Assembly: GCA_016715905.1 (NCBI GenBank)
Contig: JADJXI010000003.1
Coordinates: forward strand, 1 to 64,000
Reading direction: 5' to 3'
Length of the DNA stretch: 64,000 nt
From: Sphingobacteriaceae bacterium
GTDB taxonomy: Bacteria; Bacteroidota; Bacteroidia; B-17B0; Aurantibacillaceae
Positions within the stretch are counted from its first letter, which is position 1, and each line of letters starts with the position of its first letter. The translations under genes and the position numbers were made by a program. The notes beneath the pieces were generated by a model. It did no database searches, was not told where the DNA came from, and saw nothing but the letters and a program-made list of their open reading frames with translations. Positions 9,911 through 20,300 of this stretch are shown here, piece by piece.

Positions 9911-10578
9911 ACCAACCCTACCGTTTTTTTTCTGGACTATGCCTATTAATTTAAATAAATGCGATACATCACCTTAGCGTATCGACCTGTGTGCGTTGAC
10001 CTAAACCGTCAACCATTATGTACCAACCGCACATTTTACAAGCACTTGTGTCGCTTTTAGATTAAGGCAGATAATTTGTTTGGCGCCACAAAAGCTTGCA
10101 AAATCTCTCACCCGCCTATGTGTATCGAACTGTGTGTAAAAGCCGACGCAAAAAATTTTAAAAAGGTGGCGGTATTAAAAAGACATTCGGAGAGCTGCTT
10201 TCCTCCCCTGCAATCACGCAGACAAAAAAAATGTATGCAGACACGTAACCAGTCGCCAAAGCTGTGTGCGCCCCTACGACGCTATAACACCACCTACCAG
10301 TAATTGGCGCGGACGGCGTAATAAAAAGTTTTGTATCTTTAAACAACCTTTTGTCGGTATAGACAGTTGAGTGTTTCAAAACGCCAACTACTGGTAGCCG
10401 GAAAACGTTATTGTAAAGTCCAAATTAAAAAATTAAATGTTAACCCGCAAATATCGTTTCCTTTATAATGTCAGGTTACTAGAGCTTTCCTTGTAATATA
10501 GACTTTATTTTTATGAAGTAATAAAGTTGTTACAAGTCTTAATTGTATACGCATGTTCGAGTAATTTTGTCTATAAAT
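9911..10578. other. Foldable intergenic element, second member of the family
   Basis: No gene is supported. It contains two back-to-back perfect hairpins, CGATAC...GTATCG (9962-9984) and GTTGAC-ctaaacc-GTCAAC (9995-10013). On the plus strand the ordered words CCGACGC + A-run + TTTTAAAAA (about 10143-10162), GAGAGCTGCT (about 10190-10200) and TGCGCCCCTACGACGCTATAAC (about 10267-10288) match the minus-strand element at 5800-6000. A 16-bp inverted repeat follows (separate entry). Further right the sequence returns to plain AT-rich DNA leading to the small gene at 10579. Confidence 0.5.
10294..10397. repeat. 16-bp inverted repeat with 72-bp loop
   Basis: The arms 10294-10309 (CTACCAGTAATTGGCG) and 10382-10397 (CGCCAACTACTGGTAG) are inverted complements with one mismatch. 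Just outside them are TATAAC on the left and GTTATT on the right, which extend the pairing. The loop holds a TATCTTTA word similar to a Bacteroidota -7 box. The geometry is attC-like, but the ends do not fit RYYYAAC/GTTRRRY. Confidence 0.55.
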
Positions 10579-10893
10579 ATGAAAATAATAATTATAGAGT
10601 CCCAAAGGATGATTATCCCAGGGAAAAAAGGGTTAAATAATTGTGATAAACGAACAGTTACAGCTTTGTCATTTCAAAGAGAAGTTAATCAAATTAAAAT
10701 TGTCATGTGTAAATTCGAGTATGAATTACTCGTGGATTTTCTTTGCAAGAAGACTAGAAACGGAACATATTTTATTTATTTTAAAGAAATTAAGAAGTGG
10801 ATTTCTTCAAGAATTATTTATGCTAAAAATAATGAAGTGTTTTTTGAAATTTATAAAGAAAATTTTGTTCTGTTAAACAGTGATTGTATATAA
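10579..10893 (+). CDS. Small hypothetical protein
   Basis: About 104 residues, from ATG 10579 (the frame is open from 10543). The sequence is basic and hydrophilic, with no signal peptide or membrane segment and no family I recognise. Its last 33 codons lie in the right module, which recurs at 24535-24645. In that copy the frame is also open and several differences are synonymous, which weakly supports real coding. An overlapping shorter frame (10643-10876) is less likely. It could be the conserved tail of a larger element-encoded gene. Confidence 0.4.
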   Translation: MKIIIIESQRMIIPGKKGLNNCDKRTVTALSFQREVNQIKIVMCKFEYELLVDFLCKKTRNGTYFIYFKEIKKWISSRIIYAKNNEVFFEIYKENFVLLNSDCI

Positions 10894-10896
10894 CTG
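10787..10896. repeat. Right module, copy 1
   Basis: About 110 bp nearly identical to 24535-24645 (AAGTGGATTTC through GTATATAAC.GTAA). Similarity stops exactly where the tRNA-derived direct repeat begins here (10897-10900), and at the GGTAGG inverted repeat in the other copy. Together with the left module at 4554 it brackets the TIR/SBBP block. Confidence 0.7.
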
Positions 10897-10899
10897 TAA

Positions 10900-11062
10900 A
10901 ATTTGCAGGTAGATTTAGCTGGTTCCAACTTTAGTTGGTCATCAGAGCATCGCTGGGAGAACCGTTCCTAAAAGAAAAAGCCTCAGTATCATTTGGATAC
11001 GAGGCTTTCTTCTGTGGGAACTACTGGGTTCGAACCAGTGACCCCCTGCTTGTAAGGCAGGT
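10900..11062. repeat. attL direct repeat of the tRNA-Val island
   Basis: 163 bp identical in arrangement to 32755-32917: AATTTGCAGGTAGATT, a CCAAC-ttta-GTTGG hairpin, the tRNA terminator hairpin (10975-11009) and the 3' part of tRNA-Val on the minus strand. Identity ends at GGCAGGT (11062), inside the tRNA anticodon-stem region, which marks the crossover side. Confidence 0.85.
11015..11062 (-). pseudogene. tRNA-Val 3' remnant left at attL
   Basis: 48 nt matching the anticodon arm, variable loop, T arm and acceptor 3' strand of the intact tRNA-Val at 32870-32944. The 5' portion is missing: the sequence changes to TAATTCTAG at 11063. It is the displaced end of the target gene after integration. 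Confidence 0.85.
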
Positions 11063-12087
11063 TAATTCTAGTTCAAATCAATTAGTTTTGAATCATTTAC
11101 CGTAATAATGCGTTTAATTTGCATGCAATTTGCAGGTGAAGGCTTGGTTATTATTAATTTATAATTTTAATTGAAATTTTTCTTAGACAAGTAAATACTA
11201 GTTTAATATAGTATTTTTCTAAAGGTTTGAGGATGTTAGTTTAGTCGGTTTTTAATTCGTAAATCGTTTATCAATTTAGTGTTTTATAGGGCGTAAAAAT
11301 TTTAACTTAAAAGGCAAGTTTTTTTTAAATTATTTCTTCATAATTATTACTGTGTTGGTAATCAAGTGACTTATTGATAATAAATTTTTTTCGCCATTTT
11401 GCACTGTTTAAAACTATGTATCACATGTTAATTCATTGTTTTTAAGCACCAAAGCATTTTCATTAAATTTATATGATTCTTTCTAAAGAAGGTAAACCAT
11501 TCAGGGTGAATGGGTGTTCTTAAAACGCAAAAACCAAAGATAGGACTCTGGTTTATGCAGGCTTTATAAAGTATCGGGTCGAAGAAAAGTTACGAGTATA
11601 ATCTTGGGTCTAGTAAAAACCGAATTTCATTTCTCGCAACAGCCCCAATAGAGTTAAAACTTTGTTGGGGTTTTCTTTTAAAATTTATATTCAAATATAT
11701 ACTTTAGATTCCATATTGAGCAGAAGAGTTTTCAATAATTAATCTAGTGTACTAATCAAGAAAAATGCTTCAATCCTTGAAAACAAGCTAATTACAGAAA
11801 AGGTAAACCTATATTTTTGTTGATAATTTTTAGAGTTATACAAAGTAAAGTTTAAGGAATAGTTTTTACAGCACAAGTTATAAACAATAAATAAAACCCC
11901 TGAGCATATTAATACTAAAGCTATTAAAAAAATTTCTGTTTATTTATTTGATTGAATAAGCGACATCATTGGCTTTCACATTTATTCACTTTTTATAAAC
12001 AGCCTGTTTTTTTCTACCGTTTTATTTATTACAATTGTTATAAGAAAAATTATTCAATTTTTTATAAATAACTAAACTACAAAAATA
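11063..12087. other. AT-rich left arm of the island, no gene seen
   Basis: A kilobase without a supported coding region. Just inside attL lie AATTTGCA (11116-11123) and AATTTGCAGGT (11127-11137), matching the repeats at attR and so probably integrase arm sites. A CCCCAA...TTGGGG hairpin followed by a T-run (11643-11679) could end a short transcript. The last 90 bp precede the fibre-like gene and presumably hold its promoter, though I see no clear TAnnTTTG box. Confidence 0.5.
11641..11679 (+). terminator. Possible rho-independent terminator
   Basis: Stem CCCCAA (11643-11648) with TTGGGG (11665-11670), a 16-nt loop, then TTTTCTTTT. No gene upstream is recognised, so it may end a small RNA or be incidental. 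Confidence 0.4.
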
Positions 12088-13902
12088 ATGAGGAATAAAT
12101 TATTTCTTTTTGCATTTACTGCTTTATTTACAAATGCATTTTCGCAACAAGGGCCTAAATGGGCGACTGGTGGAAATTTAATTTCTAATGATGATTTTAT
12201 TGGAACTACGAATAATTTCCCAATGGACTTCAGAATTAATAATACACAACGAATGAAACTAGGTATAGATGGTAATCTTGTGCTTAATAATTTAGCAGGT
12301 TCAGGAAACCGAATGCTAATGAGTGATTCAACAGGAAAATTATTTTCATTACCAGCTGGAGGCCCTGGTCAATTTTTGCAAGGCAATGGAGTTTGGGGAA
12401 ATTTACCCGGTGGAGCTACAAGTTGGCAATTAATTGGGAATGACTTAATTTCTACTAATTCAGGAAATATTGGTATAGGAACTTCTAATCCACAAAATAA
12501 ATTAGAAGTTGTTGGTGATGTAAGTATTTCCAATAATTTATTCGTTGGTGGGGGATTAATAACCTCACAACAAGTAGATGCAACAACGATGTTGAATGCT
12601 GGAGATGTTAACGCAACTAATAATTTGAATGTATCTGGTAATTCTAATTTTTCTGGATTAATGACTTCTCAACCTCTTGGGAATAATAATGGATATCAAC
12701 CTATCTTTGTAAACTCAGGTGGTCAATTTGTAACAGCTACTGCGCAAGGACCAATAGGAGGTATATTCCCATCTACAGCATGTTATCCTCTTAACCCACC
12801 TTGGGTAATTGGCGGAAATGCGCTTATCGGAACAGGTCTTACTGACCCTTCTGTAGGCACTTGTGATGATGTTCAATTTGGGATAAAGCAAAACAATCAA
12901 AATAGAGTATATTTTGGAAACGCTTCTAATTTTTATAACATTGGTTTTGGTACTACTAATCCACAACAGAAATATCATTTTTCCTCTGGACATGTTTTAA
13001 TAGATGAATTGAATTCTAGTGCCGGAACACAAAATACTAAATTAAATATAAGAGGGGCCGTAGATAATACAGGTTTAATGGTCACTACTAATCATAATCT
13101 AAATGGAGCATATAATGTAAAACTGTTTGTAAATAGGAATGAAACAAAAGCAATTGGGGTTTTAAATACATTTGCTGATCCTAATGGTTTTGAAAATTTC
13201 ATCGTATATGGTGATGGTAAAACTAATGTAGGCTGGCAGCCAAATTCACAAAACTTAGCTAAACTAAATGTTAATTTGAATGGTGGACCTGCTTTAAATA
13301 TATACGATGCAATTACAAATCAAATAAATTTTGCAGTTAATGCTGATGGAGCTACATTTATTGGCAACCCTTCACAAACTAATGGGGCTATGCTTACGGT
13401 TGCACAAGCTAATGATAACGCATTGGCATTTTCAATAACAGACAATTCTTTTAATCCTAATCGTGATTTCTTTAATGTACTAGGAAATGGGTATACTGAA
13501 ATAAAAGTATATAGTCCGTTGGCGATGCCTAATGGCAGGGCATTCGCAATAAAAGATATGGTAGCTAATAGAGATATTTTCGTGGTTAAAAGTGATGGGA
13601 AAGCCTATGCAAGAGAAGTTGAAATTACCTTGGTTCAGAATTTCCCTGATTATGTGTTTAGGAAAGATTATAAGTTAAAAACCCTGAATGAAGTAGAAAC
13701 CTTTATAAATGAAAATAAACACCATCCCAATTTTAAGAAAGCAGATTACTATGAGAAAAATGGGATGAATATTACAAACATAATCCTTGACCAGCAAAAA
13801 ACTATTGAAGAATTGACGCTTTATGGAATAAATGCAGACAAAAAAGTACAAAATCTTGAAAAAAGAATTGAGGCTCTAGAAAATTATATTAAAAGTAAAT
13901 AA
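12088..13902 (+). CDS. Secreted fibre-like protein (tail-fibre domain type)
   Basis: 604 residues with a signal peptide (cleavage after FSQ, about residue 19). The body is rich in Asn, Gly and Ser, with repeating fibre-like segments such as GNIGIGTSNPQNKLEVVGDVSI that are typical of trimeric beta-helical fibres. The C-terminal 85 residues (FPDYVFRKDYKLKTLNEVETFI...HHPNF) followed by a coiled coil (about 565-604) match the chaperone-like end found on many Bacteroidota tail-fibre-domain proteins. It has no T9SS domain. It opens a four-gene plus-strand operon (20-bp gap to the next gene) ending in an Rhs protein and a putative immunity gene, so it may act as an adhesin or delivery accessory. That role is inferred from context. 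Confidence 0.75.
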   Translation: MRNKLFLFAFTALFTNAFSQQGPKWATGGNLISNDDFIGTTNNFPMDFRINNTQRMKLGIDGNLVLNNLAGSGNRMLMSDSTGKLFSLPAGGPGQFLQGNGVWGNLPGGATSWQLIGNDLISTNSGNIGIGTSNPQNKLEVVGDVSISNNLFVGGGLITSQQVDATTMLNAGDVNATNNLNVSGNSNFSGLMTSQPLGNNNGYQPIFVNSGGQFVTATAQGPIGGIFPSTACYPLNPPWVIGGNALIGTGLTDPSVGTCDDVQFGIKQNNQNRVYFGNASNFYNIGFGTTNPQQKYHFSSGHVLIDELNSSAGTQNTKLNIRGAVDNTGLMVTTNHNLNGAYNVKLFVNRNETKAIGVLNTFADPNGFENFIVYGDGKTNVGWQPNSQNLAKLNVNLNGGPALNIYDAITNQINFAVNADGATFIGNPSQTNGAMLTVAQANDNALAFSITDNSFNPNRDFFNVLGNGYTEIKVYSPLAMPNGRAFAIKDMVANRDIFVVKSDGKAYAREVEITLVQNFPDYVFRKDYKLKTLNEVETFINENKHHPNFKKADYYEKNGMNITNIILDQQKTIEELTLYGINADKKVQNLEKRIEALENYIKSK

Positions 13903-13922
13903 TTGTAAAAGACATTGATATT

Positions 13923-14369
13923 ATGAAAAAATTAAAAATAATCACAATTTTTTCCTTTTTGTTCCTTTATTTCAAGCTTAGTTCACAAACTAGTTTGGCT
14001 TTTACCTATGATGCTGCCGGCAATTTAATTCAGCGAAATGTAGTTATTATGTTTCAAAAGCCAGGCGGAGATTTTATAAATCCATTTTCAACCTCAGAAC
14101 AGAAAAACGATTCATCAATGGTATTACAATTTAATGTGTTTCCAAATCCTACAAAAGATATATTATTTATTGAGGGGGAATTGCCAGAAGAAAATGAAAC
14201 TGCTGATTTATTTTTATTCAATTCGATGGGTCAATTAATGTATAAAGATTACTATTCAGGTAGCAGTAAACAATTAAATATTAGAGAACTAAAATCTGGA
14301 CTTTATTATCTGGAAGTGAAGTACTCTAAAGAACATTCTTCCAATTATAAAATTATAATTAACAATTAA
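13923..14369 (+). CDS. Small T9SS-exported protein with one YD repeat
   Basis: 148 residues: a signal peptide (to about residue 21, LSSQ), then a single YD-type repeat (FTYDAAGNLIQRNV, about residues 26-39), a short linker, and a type A T9SS sorting domain from about residue 70 (FNVFPNPTKD, MGQLMY, LKSGLYYLEV). The lone YD motif resembles those of the giant Rhs protein that begins five bases downstream, so this looks like a small companion that could be secreted by T9SS and associate with the Rhs shell. It might instead be a shrunken Rhs relative. The short spacings (20 bp upstream, 5 bp downstream) indicate co-translation. Confidence 0.7.
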   Translation: MKKLKIITIFSFLFLYFKLSSQTSLAFTYDAAGNLIQRNVVIMFQKPGGDFINPFSTSEQKNDSSMVLQFNVFPNPTKDILFIEGELPEENETADLFLFNSMGQLMYKDYYSGSSKQLNIRELKSGLYYLEVKYSKEHSSNYKIIINN

Positions 14370-14374
14370 TTGTT

Positions 14375-17300
14375 ATGGTAAGGAAGTTTTATATACTTAT
14401 TTTTTTTGTTGTTCATGTGCTATTAAAGGCACAGATTCCTGTGCCAACTACAACAGTTTTTAATGCGCCACTACCAAATTATGGCATCAATTCTTACACA
14501 AGAGCATCGCAGCAAATAAATTTAACGCCCGGGTTTGTGTATGGTTTTGTAACAGCAGGAGCAACTAATCTCCAGAATCTGAATATTAGTACGTATCCTT
14601 CTTATGTAAATAATAACTACACAGACCCATCGAACAATGAGAATTATTTTACTCCAAATACCAATTTGCAAGTTGCTACAACAAACTGGAATAGCTCAGT
14701 TGATGATATTGGTGCTTATAATTTAAATATTCCTATTGTTTGTTCTCCGGGTACAAAAGGTATTCAGCCTAATTTATCAATAAATTATAATAGTAATGGC
14801 GCTAATAATTGGTTGGGTCTCGGTTTTAATCTTAGTGGAATCCCAATGATTACTAGAGTAAATAAAACAATTTACTTTGATGGCGCACCATCAGGCATTA
14901 ATTTTAATTCTAATGATGCTTTTAGTTTAAATGGAAGTAGGTTACTTCAAAAGTCAGGAACTTATGGTCAAAACGGAGCTACTTATAAGCTCGAAATTGA
15001 AGACTACAGTTTTATTTCATCTTTCAATAATCAAGGAAATGGACCACAATATTTTGTTGTTACAAATACAGATGGCTTAACAATGGAATTTGGTAGAACG
15101 CCGGACTCAAAAAACGTAGCTAAATTTAGCAATGAAGTTTTGGCTTGGTATGTAAATAAAATTTATGATGAATTTGGGAATTACCTGATTTTTGATTACA
15201 CAAATCAAAATGGAGAAATATTAATTAATGAAATTAATTATACAGGAAATAATAATGCGCAAATAAATCCATATAATAAGATTAAGTTTAATTATATGAG
15301 TAGAAGTGATAAGAATGTTTTTCATGTAGGTGGCCAACATTTCACTTCAGAGCATATTTTAAAAAACATCATTTGTTTAGATATTAATAATGAATTAGTA
15401 AGGCAATACAATTTTGAATACAAATATGAGTTTGCCAGTTTATTAAGTAAAATAACTGAAATTGACTCAAAGGGTAACACTATAAATCCTACTTTTTTTG
15501 AATGGACTCAAAGTGGTATTTCGCCAGAATTATCCAATAACTTTTTTATTTCAAGTGTCAATTTATTCCAGGGCAGTGTTTTTTCCACGGTTGCTGCAGA
15601 TATCGACGGTAATGGAATTGATGAATTGTTGTGTTTAAATAATATTAATTCGCCGGAAATTATTATAAGACATCCAGGACAGATTGTTCCGTATACACCA
15701 ATTCCTTGGTTACAAACACCTATTAATTTAATTGGTGTATTTGCATTTGATGAAGATTATGATAATAAAGATGAAGTATTTGCCTTTGTAAGTGTTAATA
15801 CTCAATACACTCTATATAAATTTAAATATGTGAATGGCACTTTGGCAATTTCAATTGAAAATAATGGTTCAATTCCACAAAATACAGGAATAACATCTTG
15901 GAATAATTTAAATATATTTAATAATCTAAGTAATCATATTAATAATTCAAGTTATTTTTATTCAAAAGCTGATATTAGTGGTGATAATTTGAATGATATC
16001 ATATTAGTTGATCAATTTGGATTAAGAGTTACTCCATCAAATGGACAGAGCCAAACTGCACTTCCATTTACAAATATAATCAAGACAAGTTTAGGCGACT
16101 TTAATGGTGATGGAAAAACTGATTTATTTTTAGTACGTTATACTGGGAACATAGTCGCTCCAATTGTTGAAGTTTATGAATATGTTAATAATTCAAATTC
16201 ATTAAATCTAATGTTTTCGCAAACCATTAATATAGGCACTAATCCAAATATAATTAATTGGAATCTTTTAGATCCAATTAAAGTGGCTTATGCTAATGCA
16301 GCAAAGTCAATTGATTTTGGTGACATTGACGGCGATATGAAAACAGATTTGTTTTATGTGTATTATGTAAATAATACACAAGCAAATTTAAATAGTTTAC
16401 GCTCAAATGGAATCACTTACGTTGGGGATATATCTGCAATCCCAATCCCAACTCAACTAAATGGACAAGAGGCTGTATATTTTATAAGAGATATTAATAA
16501 TGATGGATTGACAGATTTTGGCATCTCTTCACATAATCCTTTTACGTATGAATCAAGATTTTCCTTCTATCATTCTAATGGTGACAAATTTATTCCCAAT
16601 CAGAGTAGCTTTGGTTTTTTTGACCGATATATTGGCGAAATGGGTGATTTCGATGGGAATGGGACTGTCGATTACGTTTATCAGAACACCGGTACCGGAC
16701 ATAAAGTTACCTATTCTATGTTCAATCAAAATAATAAAAAACTCATTAAACGCGTATTTAATTTAAAAAATGAAACAAAAATATCGTACAAGTTTTTACC
16801 AAGCGCAAGATATTATCAAGAGGGAATTCCAGATTTTAATCTTGGGCAAAACACAACGCTATTGAAGCCTCGATTATTTGTGGTGGAGGAATTAATTGAT
16901 AATGGTGTTTTTAATGATTATGGATATAAAAATGCAATTTACCATATAACGGGTAAAGGTTTTTTAGGATTTGAAAAGACAATTGTAAGAAATAGAAACG
17001 AAGTGATTCTAAAAGGGGTATTTACTACAAATGAATTCGATTTGACAAATGATCTCCCAACAAGAATTCAGAAACTAACAACACATATCTCTACTAATAA
17101 TATTTTTAATTTATTACCAAATTCACAATCTTCAATTAAATCCACTACTTTAAATTATACGCAATCAGGCTCAAATAAATACTTAAATAGTGTGATAAGT
17201 AGTTCTAAAAATTATGCTATGTCAACTTTTATGGTATCTACCGAGAATTACGATCCTAATCAAGGAGGAAAGGTTGGCACAATTATCGAAACAAGTTACA

Positions 17301-20300
17301 ATTGGAACTCTAATAATGCAATTCTAAGTATTCAAAAAGATTTTCAATATCAACCTTTCACTAATCAAATCTATAATAGTACTTTTTATAAATTAGGTCA
17401 AATTAATCAAACAAATTCTTCCAACGGAAATTCTTCCCAATTTATTAGTACTTATTTATATGACAATTCATTTAGATTAATTTCTTCTAATGAAAATACT
17501 ATTCCATCCACAATACCTTTGGTGACAAACTATTCTCAGTTTAATGCTTTTGGAGTTCCTCAATCTGTTAGCATATCTGCACCTGATTTGGCACAACCCC
17601 GCACAAGTTCTGTAAATTACGACGCTACCGGCAGATTTATTCTACAATCCACAAATTCCATTGGTAACAATGTATCCAACATTTACGAGCCGGGGTTAGG
17701 CAATGTAATAAAATCAACAGATTTATACGGTAAGGAAACAAAATTTAATTATGATGGATTAGGTAGATTAATAAAAACAATTTCTGCTACAGGAGTTACA
17801 ATAAATTCTAATTACGAATGGGATCCTTATACAATACCTACTAATGGGATATTGCCCGCAAGAGATATTTATCGTCCTAAAATTACTACTGAGATTAGCA
17901 ATGGTGGGAGTAATGTAAGTTATTTAGATCATAAAGGAAACGTGTTGAGGATCGAATCAAGTGGATTCAATGGTAATACAATTATTACAGAAACAAGTTA
18001 TGATTATATGAATAGAGTGTTGCGGAAAACAGAACCATATTTTCAAGGCCAAACTACTGTAAAATCAACTGTATTCACATTCGATGAATTTTATAGGCCG
18101 TCTAATGTGTTTCAATATCGGAATCAAAGTATTATTAACAGCATAGAATACACCTACAATAACTTTAGTACGGATAATAATTTTATAAAAGGATTTAAGA
18201 AAACAAAAGTGCCAAACTTAGGCAATATAGGATTCACCTATTTTATTTCCGAAAATAATGAGGCGGGACAACAAGATCGTACCATTAATTATGCAAACAT
18301 TCAATCGCCCCATGTAGTTGATTATACATTTAATCAGCTTTCTTTACCGACCCAAATATCAACTTCATTTCCAAGTGGACAAGGAAATGGAATTACCACA
18401 GTTGGATATGATGCATATGGAAGACGCATTGTTTTAAATGATCCAACAACTGGGGTTTACAACTTTCAATATAACAGAATCGGGGAAATAATATTGGAGA
18501 ACACACCCAATGGAGATGTAGCTTATCAATATGACCAACTTGGACGAATAACTTCAAAAACCGGAAATATTTACGGTGCATGCTCATATGAATATGTTTT
18601 AAATGGAAATGGAAAGGAATCTATTAAAAAAATCACCGGCCCAAATAATAGTTTGGAATTTAATTATGATGACTTCGGAAGATTAATTGAGCAAAAACAA
18701 AAGGTCTTGATTCCTCCGGTGAAGGAATTTTTATCACAATTTACTTATGATCAAAATAATCGAATGGTTAATCATGTATATCCAGGCGGTTTTGTAACAT
18801 CCAATGAATATGATCCTAATGGAATTTTGATAAAAATAAAGAATAATAATAATACAATATGGCAACTTAACAACTTGTTAACTCCAGGATTAATTAATCA
18901 ATATAGTAATTCGGGTGGTACAAACACTCAATTAAATTATGACAATAATTTAAATATTAGTGAAATTATTACAGGTAGTATTGCGAAACAAACTTATAGT
19001 ATTGAAAATACTACCTCCAATGTAATTAATAGACAATTCGAGAATTTTGTTTCAAACACAAATATTGAAGAAGGTTTTAGGTTTGATGACTTTGATCGAT
19101 TAGTTCAAACCACCTATCAAGACATTAATGATATGCCCGTTGTTAAAGATGTTTTTAATTATAATGCCAATGGTAATTTAAGTTACAAACAAGATTGTGG
19201 AAACTACGTGTATGGTCAACAAGGGCAACCCTATAAACTTACTCAAATCACAAATCAAGTAGGTAATATAAGTTTAAACACTTTAAATATTAATTATAAT
19301 AATTTTAACAAGGTGAGTAAAATTATTGAAACAGATAATGCCAGAGAAATGAATTTTATTTACGGATGTGATGAAGAACGAGTTAAAATGGATTATAAAG
19401 TCAATAATGCTACCATATTTACAAGGTATTACGCAGATAATTTTGATAGAGAAGAAACAAATGTTGGTTATAAGGAATGGACATATATTAATTCTCCTAC
19501 TGGATTATGTGCAATTAATTATAATAACAATGGTACAAATCAATTATTCAATGTTACAACTGATCATTTAGGAAGTCCTTTGTTACTAACAAGCACTGGA
19601 GGGAATATTGTTGAGCAATTCAGCTTTGATGCTTGGGGTAGAAGAAGAAATCCAAATGACTGGACTTATAATAATGTGCCAAACTCTCAATTTTTAATAA
19701 GAGGGTATACCATGCATGAACATTTGGATGAATTTGGATTAATAAATATGAACGGACGAATATACGATCCGGTATTAGGAAGATTTATACAGCCAGATAA
19801 ATTAATCCAAAACCCTTCTAATGTACAAAACTATAATCGTTACAGTTATGTGATGAATAATCCAATTAAGTATAATGACCCTTCAGGTTATGTATATGTA
19901 AGACCTCCATTTGTTATGGCAGATGGAGGAAGTCAAAATGATCATGGTCATTACCGTTATTTAGCCGAACCTGTAATTTATTTAGATGGTATAAGAATTA
20001 CATCAGGAAGTGCAGGTTATAATATGTGGCTTGGGGGCGGTGGCGGAGGTGTTCGTACTTCTCAAGTATTTGGAGGTTGGTCAGGAAATGGTGTTGTTCA
20101 GCGAGGTGTTACTACTTCAATGGGAGCTTTTTTAGATGCTGATAAAATGAATCCAGGTAGTGTTACAAACTTAAATCCCCGTGGGGCTTATGTACAACTT
20201 AAATATTTAGGAGATAACAAAGTAGGTAAATCCGTTTTCATAAATCCAATTGATGGAAGTGTGAGTGTAAACAAAAAAGATTTTGCAGCATATATTCAAT

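Noticed and set aside
10294..10397. Classical integron attC site
   Set aside because: The fold is similar but the RYYYAAC and GTTRRRY core sites are not met and no intI-like gene is in the window.
10900..10975. tRNA-like D-arm words (TTAGTTGGTCATCAGAGCATC) in the att repeat
   Set aside because: No matching anticodon or T arm could be built; treated as part of the att repeat, possibly an old tRNA remnant.
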